From positions 1 to 64,000 of the forward strand of contig NZ_WQRF01000004.1 in assembly GCF_009758415.1 (NCBI RefSeq): a stretch of DNA of 64,000 bases. The letters run 5' to 3'. The DNA comes from Devosia marina (GTDB lineage: Bacteria > Pseudomonadota > Alphaproteobacteria > Rhizobiales > Devosiaceae). The position numbers and the translations under genes were made by a program. The notes under the pieces were generated by a model. The model ran no database searches. It saw only the letters and a program-made list of their open reading frames with translations, and had not been told where the DNA came from. Below, one piece after another: positions 34,813 to 43,060 of the stretch (position 1 is its first letter; each line of letters starts with the position of its first letter).

Positions 34813-35643
34813 TTATTCGAGCCGGGAGAGAATGAAATCCCGTTCCTCGGCCAGTCCCGCCCATTCGCCCGGGTGGTCGGCGTCGAAGATCAAGGTGTAG
34901 GGACCGGCATAGCCGGCTTCTTCGGCCACTTGCACACAAAGCCCATAATCGACCTCATCCATCTTGCCGCCGTCGAAGCCAGCCTTGGCGTGGCACAATT
35001 GGGCGCGCGGAAAGATGGACTTGAGACCTTCATATTTGTCGGGCCCGGTCCAGTTGCCGAAATCGGCCAGAAGGCCGACCTCGCCCTCCAGGCGATCAAG
35101 CAGTTCGTGTACCGCTTCCGGGGTCGAGAGCAGGTCGAACCAGTTTTCGGTGACGAGCCGCAGGGGCGAACCGGCATTGGCGGCCAGCAGCTCCTTGAAG
35201 CCGGCAACCGAGCGGGCCATGGTTTCGGGGGTCGGTTTCTGCTTGCCCGCGATGATACGGGCGTTTTGTGCGCCCAGCATATTGGCGACGTCGACCCAGC
35301 CAGCAATCCAGCGTGTGTCGCGTGCGCCATGTTCAGGATGCGTTATGTCGCCCGCATCAATCAGCAAGGTCTGCAGCGTCACACCCGAGACGTTGAGCTG
35401 GTCGCGCAATTCGCCCAGATAGACCGGATCACGACTGCGCAGGTGGAAGGAGACGATCTCGAGCCGATGATAGCCGTGATTGGCCAGGACCGAAGGCAGC
35501 CCCAGCAGCGATTCCTCGCCTTCCCCATAGGTTTCCTGCATCTCCCCGACGGCATCGGAGGTCAGATCATGCGGGAAGGTGGTGCCCAGCAAACGGTGCA
35601 ACGACCAGGTGGAAACGGCAATGCGGTTGGTCGGGTCGGCCAA
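34813..35643 (-). CDS. sugar phosphate isomerase/epimerase (xylose-isomerase-like TIM barrel)
   Basis: A 276-residue TIM-barrel protein of the AP-endonuclease-2/xylose-isomerase superfamily. It has IAVSTWSLHRLL at the first strand, LEIVSFHLRSRDP, LVTENWF (metal-ligand Glu), LLADFGNW (Asp) and ending LIFDADHPGEW. These residues are the usual divalent-metal ligands. The substrate is not determinable. The start codon is TTG at 35643, supported by GAGGAG seven bases upstream. It stands alone between the cyclase gene and the toxin-antitoxin pair. Confidence 0.8.
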   Translation of the reverse strand: MADPTNRIAVSTWSLHRLLGTTFPHDLTSDAVGEMQETYGEGEESLLGLPSVLANHGYHRLEIVSFHLRSRDPVYLGELRDQLNVSGVTLQTLLIDAGDITHPEHGARDTRWIAGWVDVANMLGAQNARIIAGKQKPTPETMARSVAGFKELLAANAGSPLRLVTENWFDLLSTPEAVHELLDRLEGEVGLLADFGNWTGPDKYEGLKSIFPRAQLCHAKAGFDGGKMDEVDYGLCVQVAEEAGYAGPYTLIFDADHPGEWAGLAEERDFILSRLE

Positions 35644-35729
35644 TTGGAATCTCCTCTTTTTGCCGCAAGAGTTTCATGGCCTCTGCAGGTGCGCAAGCGG
35701 CAGAGCGTAGAGGTGCAGACCAGCAACGC

Positions 35730-35765
35730 TTTACATTTACAGTAATACAAATTATTGTAACTGTA
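35730..35765 (+). promoter_or_regulatory. toxin-antitoxin promoter with overlapping palindromic operator
   Basis: TTTACA (35730-35735), 17-base spacer, TATTGT (35753-35758) makes a good promoter. A palindrome, TACAGT...ACTGTA (35738-35765, 28 bp, further internal matches), covers the spacer and -10. Such overlap is typical of autorepression by an antitoxin complex. Confidence 0.5.
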
Positions 35766-35776
35766 TTGAGGTTACA

Positions 35777-36220
35777 ATGTCCAAATACGAACCTTTGAGG
35801 AAGTACCTCGCGCAGCGACAGGGAAACGCTCCAATGTCCTTTGCGGAGATAGAGGAGATTTTGGGTTTTTCGCTGCCAAGGTCGGCCTATTTATACCCGG
35901 CATGGTGGAGCAATAGCGGCGGCACGCATGTGCAGTCGGCTGCCTGGCAATCGGCTGGATTCGAAACGCGGCACGTCGATCTGGCGCGGCACACTGTTCA
36001 ATTTGAGCCCTCGGAGAGGGCGGGGTTCGAAGAAATGACGCAGCCCAGTCTTTCAGACAGCGAAAATGCCTCAGAGACAAAGCATCCGCTCTTCGGCTGC
36101 ATGAAGGGCACGAGCATTGTCATGCCCGGCGTGGACCTGACCGAGCCAGCAGACCCGGACTGGGGCAAGGTCTATGACGATGACTATGAGGACGCGAACT
36201 TTCCAGCCAAGGGTGCATAA
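35777..36220 (+). CDS. candidate antitoxin with an N-terminal DUF7662-like domain
   Basis: A 147-residue protein in two parts. Residues 1-80 (MSKYEPLRKYL, MSFAEIEEILGFSLPRSAYLYPAWWSN, then AWQSAGFETRHVDL) resemble the DUF7662 domain, a small helical putative DNA-binding fold. Residues about 100-147 (HPLFGCMKGTSIVMPGVDLTEPAD) look like the toxin-wrapping tail of Phd/VapB antitoxins (FGxLKGxxxxxxxxD). The PIN toxin gene starts five bases after its stop. I infer that it neutralises the toxin and represses the palindromic promoter upstream. GAGG lies five bases before the ATG. Domain names are from memory of family patterns. Confidence 0.7.
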   Translation: MSKYEPLRKYLAQRQGNAPMSFAEIEEILGFSLPRSAYLYPAWWSNSGGTHVQSAAWQSAGFETRHVDLARHTVQFEPSERAGFEEMTQPSLSDSENASETKHPLFGCMKGTSIVMPGVDLTEPADPDWGKVYDDDYEDANFPAKGA

Positions 36221-36225
36221 TCCGA

Positions 36226-36639
36226 GTGACCCCGTTGCTGCTTGATACGTGCGCCCTCATCTGGATTGCCGAGGATGCAGACCTGGCGCCAGAGGCGGTG
36301 GCTGCCATGAATGCGGCCTTCAAGGCCAATCAACCGGTCAGCGTGTCGCCAATATCGGCGTGGGAACGGGGCCTGCTAATCGCCAAAGGGCGAATGAACT
36401 CCCCGATCCCCCCGAAGGTCTGGTTTGACCGGGTCATGAGGGTTGGCTCTCTCAGGCTGGCGAACCTTTCACCGGACATTTTGGCTGATGCCTCATTTTT
36501 GCCAGGCGCCATTCACAAAGACCCTGCCGATCGCATCATCATTGCGACCGCGCGCGCCCTAGACCTGACCGTCGTGACGAGGGACGCGCATATCCTGCGC
36601 TATGCTGCACAGGGCCATGTTCGAGCTCTGGCCTGCTGA
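36226..36639 (+). CDS. PIN-domain toxin (VapC-like ribonuclease)
   Basis: A 137-residue PIN-domain nuclease, presumed RNase toxin. The acidic residues are all in place: LLLDTCALIW (first Asp), SAWE (Glu), HKDPADRIIIATA (Asp) and VVTRDAHILRY (Asp). It starts with GTG at 36226, five bases after the antitoxin stop, so the two are co-translated. The closest style is the VapC group that pairs with Phd-tail antitoxins. It ends one base before the converging D-threonine aldolase gene ends. Confidence 0.87.
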   Translation: MTPLLLDTCALIWIAEDADLAPEAVAAMNAAFKANQPVSVSPISAWERGLLIAKGRMNSPIPPKVWFDRVMRVGSLRLANLSPDILADASFLPGAIHKDPADRIIIATARALDLTVVTRDAHILRYAAQGHVRALAC

Positions 36640-37704
36640 TCAGTTCACCCTGCCCCGCGCCGCGACGTCCATGGTCTGAATCAATTGGTCATTGCGGATC
36701 AGGTGGACCTGGTCGAACAGATTGGTCACCGGGCAGCAGTGATTGGGGATGATGCGGACAAGATCGCCGATATTGGGTTTGCTGGCGCAGGCCGAAATGT
36801 CGAGCGTACCGTGCTCCTCGCTGAGGCCGACGATCCTGGCGTCGGGAAATTCAACGATATGCCCATGCCCGACAAGGCCCAACAGATCGCTTGTGAGCGC
36901 CTTGGAGCCAGCGTCGATGATGGCGCGGGTTTCGGTGGGGCGGGACACGACTGTTGCCAGAACGGTCAGGGCACAGTCTTCGAGGCTGGCAGCGCCGGCG
37001 GCGACCTGGGAGCGGTCCATGTAGATATAAGTGCCGGGGCGGTATTCGGTCGCGACATTGGCGGCTTCATCCATGTGCCAGATGTCCGGGGTGCCTCCGG
37101 TGGTGATGGCAGGGAGATCGACCCCCTGGTTGGAAAAGACATCGCGTGCGGCGGCGAGCCATTGCGCGGCTTCCCGGTATTTTCCGGCGGCGGGATAGGT
37201 CATCAGCCCGGCGAAGTCGAGCCCCGGCGCGGCGATGATCTGGCGGGCGAGGTCCAATGCTGCGGCGGGTGATTGCACGCCGCAGCGGCCCATGCCGGTG
37301 TCGCATTCGACAAAGACGCCGAGGCGGTGTTCGGCATTGGTGAAGGCCTGTTCCAGCCCCGCCACGCAAGCGGCGCTGTCGGCAACGGTGCGGATGGTGA
37401 CGCGGTCATGCAGCGCCTGCAGGCGTTTGAGCTTGGCGGCGCCGATGATGTTGAAGGTCAGCAACAGGTCGGTGAGACCGGCATCGGCCATGACTTCGGC
37501 CTCGCCCAGTTTCTGAACGGTGATGCCCACTGCCCCCAGCTCGACCTGCTTTTTGGCGAAGAATGGCAGTTTGTGGGTTTTGATATGCGGACGCAAGGCA
37601 ATGCCGGCCTTGTCGGCTGCGTCCTGCGCCTTTTTCAAATTGGACTCGGCCCGGTCAAGATCGATGAGCACAGCGGGAGTGTCGAGTTCAGAATAGTGGG
37701 TCAT
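36640..37704 (-). CDS. D-threonine aldolase / DSD1-type PLP enzyme
   Basis: A 354-residue fold-type III PLP enzyme, with an alanine-racemase-like barrel. RPHIKTHKLP near residue 40 carries the PLP Lys, and TTGGTPDIWH and EYRPGTYIYMD are family blocks. The C-terminal metal site HGTLDIS...NHCCPVTN (His, then His-x-Cys) is that of D-threonine aldolase and D-serine dehydratases. It cleaves or dehydrates D-3-hydroxy amino acids. Its start overlaps the SDR stop by four bases; with RidA upstream the set suggests catabolism of a D-hydroxy amino acid, in which RidA would remove enamine/imine by-products. Confidence 0.85.
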   Translation of the reverse strand: MTHYSELDTPAVLIDLDRAESNLKKAQDAADKAGIALRPHIKTHKLPFFAKKQVELGAVGITVQKLGEAEVMADAGLTDLLLTFNIIGAAKLKRLQALHDRVTIRTVADSAACVAGLEQAFTNAEHRLGVFVECDTGMGRCGVQSPAAALDLARQIIAAPGLDFAGLMTYPAAGKYREAAQWLAAARDVFSNQGVDLPAITTGGTPDIWHMDEAANVATEYRPGTYIYMDRSQVAAGAASLEDCALTVLATVVSRPTETRAIIDAGSKALTSDLLGLVGHGHIVEFPDARIVGLSEEHGTLDISACASKPNIGDLVRIIPNHCCPVTNLFDQVHLIRNDQLIQTMDVAARGRVN

Positions 37705-38477
37705 TGCGCCCTCAGGACTTCGTTTACAAAGCGCAGATTGCCGGCTGTGAGGCCAGCATCGACGGGGATGGTCACGCCGGTAATTCCCGAAGCGGCCTCG
37801 GATGCCAGGAACAGGGCGGCATTGGCGACCTCCTGTGGAGACACCATGCGGCCCAGGGGATAATGCGGCAGCACCTTATCGAGTAGCCCTGGATCGGCCT
37901 CCAGCCGGTGATCCCAGGCGGGCGTGCGAACGGAACCGGGCGCCACGACATTGGCCCGCACGCCCTCGCCGCCACGTTCGACGGCAATCGCCTTGGCATA
38001 GGCAATCAACCCGGCCTTGGCTGCAGAATAGGCAGGGTTGCCGAAATGCTGGATAGCATTGACCGAGGAGATGAACACCACATTGCCCGTGCCGCGCGCG
38101 GCCATGGCATGGGTGATCGGGTCGACCAGGGCATAGGCGCCATTGAGGTTGATGGCCATCTCGCTGGCCCAGACCTCGTCATCGAGATGACCAAGATGTT
38201 CGGCGCGGGTGAAGCCGGCATTGGCAATGACTGCGTCCACCACGCCATGGGCGGCGATGTCGTCTTGGACAGCGGCGCGCGTGGATTTCGCATCGGCCTG
38301 GTCGAAGAGGATGCTGCGCGCCAGCGGCAGACCTTCGAGCATCGAAGCTTCACGGTCGGCACCGATGACAGTGGCGCCGGCCGCATGGAAGGTTTCGACC
38401 AGGGTGCGACCAATGCCGCCACCGGCGCCGGTGATGAGAACGGTCTTGCCATCGAGACGGAAGGGACTGGTTGTCAT
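37701..38477 (-). CDS. SDR-family oxidoreductase
   Basis: A 258-residue short-chain dehydrogenase. Rossmann loop ITGAGGGIGRT, IANAG at about 88, the catalytic Ser in FISSVNA and YSAAKAG (YxxxK) at about 152, and PGSVRTPAW. AGGAA lies nine bases before the ATG. Co-transcribed with the D-threonine aldolase-like gene (four-base overlap) and probably with the RidA gene after a palindromic repeat. It may oxidise or reduce the hydroxy or keto product of that pathway; the exact substrate is not known. Confidence 0.88.
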   Translation of the reverse strand: MTTSPFRLDGKTVLITGAGGGIGRTLVETFHAAGATVIGADREASMLEGLPLARSILFDQADAKSTRAAVQDDIAAHGVVDAVIANAGFTRAEHLGHLDDEVWASEMAINLNGAYALVDPITHAMAARGTGNVVFISSVNAIQHFGNPAYSAAKAGLIAYAKAIAVERGGEGVRANVVAPGSVRTPAWDHRLEADPGLLDKVLPHYPLGRMVSPQEVANAALFLASEAASGITGVTIPVDAGLTAGNLRFVNEVLRAQ

Positions 38478-38498
38478 TCGTCGTTCCTCTTGGGGGGT

Positions 38499-38532
38499 AC
38501 CCCCACCTAGCCTCCCCCTGATAGGGGGAGGG
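38499..38532. repeat. palindromic repeat between ridA-type and SDR genes
   Basis: ACCCCCACCTAG then CCTCCCCCTG-AT-AGGGGGAGGG-type stem (38511-38532). The ACCCCCACCTAGCC arm is identical to the ends of the 42917-43034 element. A second small palindrome, CCCTCC-CTCTC-GGAGGG, follows near 38580. Confidence 0.6.
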
Positions 38533-38602
38533 ACATATCGCGTTCGCGGCACAATCCGGTTCAGTTCTCCGGACTAACCCCTCCCTCTCGGAGGGTAGAC
38601 CA

Positions 38603-38986
38603 TCACGGCCCCTTATAGGCCACGCAGTCGATCTCGACCTTGCAGTCGACCATCATGGTGGACTGCACGCAGGCGCGGGCGGGGGGATGTTCGCCGAAAT
38701 AGGACTTATAAACCGCGTTGAAGCTCCAGAAATCGCGCGGATCATCGAGCCAGACGCCACAGCGCACCACATGTTCGAGCCCGTAGCCAGCCTCTTCGAG
38801 AATGGCGATGACGTTCTTAATCGTCAGGTGGGTCTGTTCGATGATGCCGGTGCCGACAATCTCGCCGTCCTTCATAGGCACCTGGCCCGAGACATAGAGC
38901 CAGCCACCGGCCTCGACGGCGCGGGCGAAGGGCAGGTTCTGTCCACCGGCGCCGGATTTGTCTGCACCATAGCGTTTGATCGGCAT
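38603..38986 (-). CDS. RidA-family protein (enamine/imine deaminase)
   Basis: A 127-residue YjgF/YER057c/UK114-family protein, trimeric and cytosolic, that hydrolyses reactive 2-aminoacrylate-type enamines. Family blocks: AGGWLYVSGQVPMKDGEIV, EQTHLTIKNVIAILEEAGYGLEHVVR, PARACVQSTMMV (the substrate-binding Arg) and VEIDCVAYKG (Glu). AAGGA precedes the ATG at 38986. Its place next to a PLP D-hydroxy-amino-acid enzyme fits removal of enamine by-products. Confidence 0.9.
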   Translation of the reverse strand: MPIKRYGADKSGAGGQNLPFARAVEAGGWLYVSGQVPMKDGEIVGTGIIEQTHLTIKNVIAILEEAGYGLEHVVRCGVWLDDPRDFWSFNAVYKSYFGEHPPARACVQSTMMVDCKVEIDCVAYKGP

Positions 38987-39077
38987 GGGAATGTCCTTTC
39001 CGTGCATTTTTGAAACTCAGTTTCGCTTGATACCAGTTTTATAGCCATATTCAGCAGGAAGATGCGAGAGGCAGGAC

Positions 39078-39095
39078 AAGAAATGTAAATTTCTT
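39078..39095. promoter_or_regulatory. candidate operator between ridA-type and M81 genes
   Basis: AAGAAAT-GTAA-ATTTCTT is a perfect 7-bp inverted repeat in an AT-rich stretch of the 160-bp divergent gap, with GTAA-ATTTC-TTAC overlapping it. Its place suits control of both divergent units; the binding protein is unknown. Confidence 0.45.
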
Positions 39096-39147
39096 ACGTG
39101 AATCGTTTCGCCGCATGGTGTAGCGTGGCTGCATAGCCTCTTCAGCA

Positions 39148-40635
39148 TTGACGCCATCCTCATCTCACGAGCTTCCCTTGCGCCTTTTCACCGCAGCCCT
39201 GGCCACCGAGACCAATACGTTCTCCCCAATTGCCATCGACAAGCGCGCCTTCGAGGCATCGCTGCATGCCAAGCCGGGCCAGCACCCACCGACCCCGACG
39301 CTGTGTACTGCGCCGATCACGGTGGGCCGCGAAGTCTGCGCACGGGAAGGATGGACGCTGATCGAGGGCACGGCAAGCTGGGCGGACCCTGCCGGCCTTG
39401 TGGCCCAGGCGACCTATGAGGAATTGCGCGACGAAATCATCGGCCAGTTGCACGCCGCCATGCCAGTGGATGGCGTGGTACTGGGGCTGCATGGCGCCAT
39501 GGTGGCCCAGGGCTATGACGACCCCGAGGGCGATCTGCTGGCGCGCATCCGAGCCATTGTGGGCCCCGATGTGCTGGTCTGCGCCGAGCTTGACCCGCAT
39601 AGCCATCTGACCGCCAAGCGGGCAGAAGCGGCTGACTTCTTTGTCTATTTCAAGGAGTTCCCGCATACCGATTTCGTCGAGCGCGCGCGCGATCTCTGGG
39701 ACATTGCGGTGCGGACGCTCAAAAAAGAAATCAAGCCGGTGATGAGCGTCTTCGATTGCCGGATGATCGACGTCTTCCCGACATCCAAACAGCCCATGCG
39801 TGGCTTTGTCGATTCTTTGCTGGCGCTGGAAAAGTCCGAACCGGGCCTGCTTTCGCTCTCGGTCGTGCATGGATTCATGGCAGGCGACGTGCCCGAAATG
39901 GGCACCAAGCTGGTGGCTGTTACCGACAGCCGGGCCGACATGGGCGCGGCATTGGCCGAAAAGCTCGGACGTGAGCTTTACGCCATGCGCGGCACGTTCA
40001 TGGTCGCCCAGGTGGACGAAAAGACCGCCGTGGACACCGCACTGGCTGCGCCGCGTGGCCCAGTGGTGATTGCCGATGTGTGGGACAATCCGGGCGGCGG
40101 CACGGCGGGCGATGCAACGGTCATCCTGGCCGAGATGATTGCCCGCGGCGTTACCGATGTGGCTGTGGGCACGATCTGGGATCCGATTGCGGTGCAGATC
40201 TGTTTTGCGGCGGGGGAAGGCGCGGTCATTCCGCTGCGCTTCGGGGCCAAATCGGCGCCCTTCACCGGACAGCCGATCGATGCGCAGGTGAGCGTCCGGC
40301 GGCTGGTGCGCAATGCCGAAATGAAATTCGGTGACAGCTTTGCCCCGTTCGGTGATGCGGCTTGGGTGCATTTTGACGGGATCGATGTGATCCTCAACTC
40401 GACCCGGGCGCAGAGCTTTGATCCGAGCCTGTTTTCGGCGCTGGGCGTTGACCCAACATCGCGCAAAATCCTGCTGATCAAGTCGACCAACCACTTTTAC
40501 GACTCGTTCTCCAGGATCGCCTCGGAAATCGTTTATTGCTCGGCCGGCAAGCCCTATCCCAATCGGCCTGCGGAGACGGACTACCGCAAAGCGCGCAAGG
40601 ATATCTGGCCGATGGTGGACGATCCTTGGCTTTGA
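39148..40635 (+). CDS. M81-family metallopeptidase (MlrC/microcystinase C type), first paralogue
   Basis: A 495-residue member of peptidase family M81, whose founder MlrC cleaves linear microcystin peptides. The zinc-site elements are visible: TETNTFSP (Glu), GLHGAMVA (His), ELDPHSHLT (Asp and His) and FPHTDF (His). Further on, VWDNPGGGTAGDA and VGTIWDP are family blocks. The start is TTG at 39148, without a strong ribosome site; a TTG at 39178 is an alternative. Divergent from the ridA-SDR-aldolase unit, it may feed unusual D-amino-acid peptides into it. No microcystin link should be assumed. Confidence 0.85.
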   Translation: MTPSSSHELPLRLFTAALATETNTFSPIAIDKRAFEASLHAKPGQHPPTPTLCTAPITVGREVCAREGWTLIEGTASWADPAGLVAQATYEELRDEIIGQLHAAMPVDGVVLGLHGAMVAQGYDDPEGDLLARIRAIVGPDVLVCAELDPHSHLTAKRAEAADFFVYFKEFPHTDFVERARDLWDIAVRTLKKEIKPVMSVFDCRMIDVFPTSKQPMRGFVDSLLALEKSEPGLLSLSVVHGFMAGDVPEMGTKLVAVTDSRADMGAALAEKLGRELYAMRGTFMVAQVDEKTAVDTALAAPRGPVVIADVWDNPGGGTAGDATVILAEMIARGVTDVAVGTIWDPIAVQICFAAGEGAVIPLRFGAKSAPFTGQPIDAQVSVRRLVRNAEMKFGDSFAPFGDAAWVHFDGIDVILNSTRAQSFDPSLFSALGVDPTSRKILLIKSTNHFYDSFSRIASEIVYCSAGKPYPNRPAETDYRKARKDIWPMVDDPWL

Positions 40636-40651
40636 GCCGGGCCAGAGGCAA

Positions 40652-40710
40652 ATTCGCTCCGGTGGAGCGAATCTAGGCGAAAAGGCCATGAGAGCTGTGC
40701 TCGAATAGCG
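40652..40710 (+). repeat. dispersed hairpin repeat, family B, copy 1
   Basis: Stem ATTCGCTCC-GGT-GGAGCGAAT (40652-40672), then TAGGCGAAAAGGCCATGAGA and GCTGTGCTCGAATAGC. The tail is nearly identical to the reverse complements of 45111-45186 and 45187-45260. The stem differs there but remains perfectly paired. Confidence 0.65.
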
Positions 40711-40720
40711 GCGTTAGCAG

Positions 40721-40870
40721 ATAACCCCACCCTAGCTCTGCTACGGACCTGACGGTCCGAGCGACGCTACCCTCCCCCAAGGGGAGGGAGGGTAGCGGGG
40801 TTCATGCTCCCCCCTCCAGCGCCTATGCGCGGTCTTCCTCCCCCGCGAGCGGGGGAAGAAGCAGTGCGGT
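40721..40870. repeat. composite palindromic repeat (copy B) plus a second stem-loop
   Basis: 40721-40803 repeats the layout of 12421-12490: CTCTGCTACGGACCTG, then ACGGTCCGAGCGACGCTACC, and the stem CCCTCCCC-CAA-GGGGAGGG-type. It is followed by CCCCCGC-GA-GCGGGGG near 40844-40860. Lies between the convergent M81 and hexosaminidase genes. Confidence 0.6.
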
Positions 40871-40874
40871 GCGC

Positions 40875-42881
40875 CTACTCCGCAGACCAGTGGCCATACA
40901 TGATCGGCATCAGGCCAACCATTGACTTGAAGCGCTCCCAGCTCTTGCGTTCGGGCAGGGTCCAGCCGGCTTCGGCAATGGCCGAGATGCGCGGGAAGAC
41001 CAGCCGGTCGAAGATGGCGCGGTCGGCCATGCTCTCGGACCAGATGCAGCTCTGGACGCCGATGAGGTGTTTGAGGCCCTCCTCGGAGAAGCCCTCGCGG
41101 GCTTCGAACTCGTAGGTTTCCTGCGGGCCGGACCAGCCGGCCCAGCCGGCACCTGGTTCGGCCCAGCTCACGCCATTGGCCATGTCGAGATAATAGCGCT
41201 GGCCCGGCGAAACGACGATATCGTAGCCGCGTTCGGCCAGTTCGGCGTTAATCTCCACATTGCGCCAGCCGATGACATAAGACTTGTCCTTGGCCACCGC
41301 ATCGCCATGGGCCGCCTCTTCCCAGCCGCCGGTGATGGCGCCCTTTCCGGCGATATATCTGTGCACGCGCTTGATGAACTCGGCCTGAATGATCGCGGTG
41401 GGCGAGCCTTCGATCTCATCGGCGCCATGGGCATTGCCGAGCTGGTTGAACTGGGCTTCGTGCTTCTTGCGCATTGCCGGACCCGCCATCTGCTCGATCA
41501 TGTCGAGGGCCAGGGGCGAGCCGGACCAGGCGGCCAGCGGCACTTCGTCGGCCCCGAGATGGAAGACGCCGGCGGGGAACAGCTCAAGCACTTCATCGAC
41601 GATGGTTTCAACGAAGCGATAAACCGGCTCATGGGCGGGATTGAGGCTGTTATTGGGGAAACCCTGCACCGACTGGTACTCGCCCTTTTCATTGGGGTCG
41701 CGCAGTTCGGGCAGCGCCTGCAGGGCGGCGTAGAAATGGCCCGGCATGTCGATCTCGGGGATGACATCCATGGCCAGGTCATCGGCCAGGGCGACAATCT
41801 CGCGCACAGTCTTTTTGGAGTAGTAGCCGCCGGTCGGCTGCGGACCCGAGCCAAGCAAAGGCGGCAGCGCCTTGCCGTGACCGCGCCAGGCGGCAATCTC
41901 GGTCAGTTGCGGATAGGCATCGATTTCAAGCCGCCAGGCTTCGTCCTCGGTCAGGTGCCAATGGAACTTGTTCATCTTGTTCCAGGCCATGAGGCGGATG
42001 AGGCGGCTGACTTCGGCGGCGGTATAGAACTGACGCGCCACATCGAGATGGCTGCCGCGGAAGGCAAAGCCGGGTTCATCGGCGATGGTGCCTTGGGTGG
42101 GGAAGCTGAAGGTGGCCGGATATTGTTTGGCACCACGCAGTATGTGGCCCAAGGTCACCAAGCCATAGAACATGCCCTGACGCGTGGTTGCGGACACCGT
42201 GGCGCTGTTGTCGGCAAAGGCGATTTCATAGGCCTCGGCACCGAGGCCGGGTTTTTCAACGATATGAACAGGCATGCCGGCTTCGGCGGCGGGGCGCACA
42301 ATGGCTTCCACCGGGAACAATTCGGCGGTGAGGTCGGCAAAAGCCGCAGCGGCGCGGCTGGCCAGATCGCCAACGGGCTTCAGATCATAGCCCGGCGGCG
42401 CGATGCGATTGCCGGTGGCGGCAACGTGTTTGGGCCAGGGAATGATCGAGAACGGCGCCGGGGCCTTGGCCGGAACAGGGAATTTCATCGCGCCCTTGAG
42501 CAGCGGCGAATTGTGGCCCTTGCCCTGGGTCGGGGCGGTGGGGATGGCGACGACCTCGCCGCCCTCAAGCACCAGATAGGCCGAATTGGCGCCATCGCTC
42601 CAATGGCGCAGACCGTAGGACAGGCCCCGTGCCGTCGAGGTCCAGGTGGCGCCGGGCTCGAGCACATAGCCATCGGGCGGAGCGATCAGGGTGTGATTGG
42701 AGAGGCGCTTCAAAAGCTTGCCGTTCTCCAAAGTGGCATACGGGTCAATGCGGGCGGGGCCGGAAAAGCCGAGCTGGAAATTGCTGATCGGCGTATCGCC
42801 ATTATTGGTCAGCTCGATGCCATAGCCCAGCGGTTCGCTGTCGGTGGCAGGCGTCCAGGTGGTAACGAGGGAAAAAGACAT
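40875..42881 (-). CDS. beta-N-acetylhexosaminidase, glycoside hydrolase family 20
   Basis: A 668-residue GH20 enzyme that releases terminal N-acetylglucosamine or galactosamine. An N-terminal beta-domain (about 1-130) precedes the GH20b domain (about 140-270). The catalytic barrel starts near FAFRGSHLDVARQFY. The catalytic pair is in FHLGADEVPLAAW (Asp-Glu), with HWHLTEDEAWRLEI and IDMPGHFYAAL also diagnostic. I see no signal peptide, so it is probably cytosolic and acts on imported oligosaccharides. It follows rpiR, ATPase and transporter genes on the same strand, although a palindromic repeat separates it from rpiR. Confidence 0.93.
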   Translation of the reverse strand: MSFSLVTTWTPATDSEPLGYGIELTNNGDTPISNFQLGFSGPARIDPYATLENGKLLKRLSNHTLIAPPDGYVLEPGATWTSTARGLSYGLRHWSDGANSAYLVLEGGEVVAIPTAPTQGKGHNSPLLKGAMKFPVPAKAPAPFSIIPWPKHVAATGNRIAPPGYDLKPVGDLASRAAAAFADLTAELFPVEAIVRPAAEAGMPVHIVEKPGLGAEAYEIAFADNSATVSATTRQGMFYGLVTLGHILRGAKQYPATFSFPTQGTIADEPGFAFRGSHLDVARQFYTAAEVSRLIRLMAWNKMNKFHWHLTEDEAWRLEIDAYPQLTEIAAWRGHGKALPPLLGSGPQPTGGYYSKKTVREIVALADDLAMDVIPEIDMPGHFYAALQALPELRDPNEKGEYQSVQGFPNNSLNPAHEPVYRFVETIVDEVLELFPAGVFHLGADEVPLAAWSGSPLALDMIEQMAGPAMRKKHEAQFNQLGNAHGADEIEGSPTAIIQAEFIKRVHRYIAGKGAITGGWEEAAHGDAVAKDKSYVIGWRNVEINAELAERGYDIVVSPGQRYYLDMANGVSWAEPGAGWAGWSGPQETYEFEAREGFSEEGLKHLIGVQSCIWSESMADRAIFDRLVFPRISAIAEAGWTLPERKSWERFKSMVGLMPIMYGHWSAE

Positions 42882-42916
42882 GGTGGGGTCCAGTATTGTG
42901 GAGTGGTGGTCGAGTT

Positions 42917-43034
42917 ACCCCCACCTAGCCTCTCCCTGCAGGAGGGGGAGGGATTGATCGAGTGCTGGGCGGGATTGCCGGCGCCAACATCAAGACCGTC
43001 CCTCCCCCTGGACAGGGGGAGGCTAGGTGGGGGT
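42917..43034. repeat. 118-bp composite palindromic element with 16-bp terminal inverted repeats
   Basis: ACCCCCACCTAGCCTC (42917-42932) and its exact complement GAGGCTAGGTGGGGGT (43019-43034) bound two inner C/G palindromes (42931-42952 and 43000-43022). It lies between the rpiR-type regulator and hexosaminidase genes of one operon. No gene inside. Confidence 0.65.
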
Positions 43035-43060
43035 GGCTTGCGTTGGTGCGCGCGGAAGCA

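Noticed and set aside
39148..40635. A microcystin-degradation (mlr) gene cluster
   Set aside because: No mlrA, mlrB or mlrD is seen. M81 peptidases are widespread without microcystin degradation.
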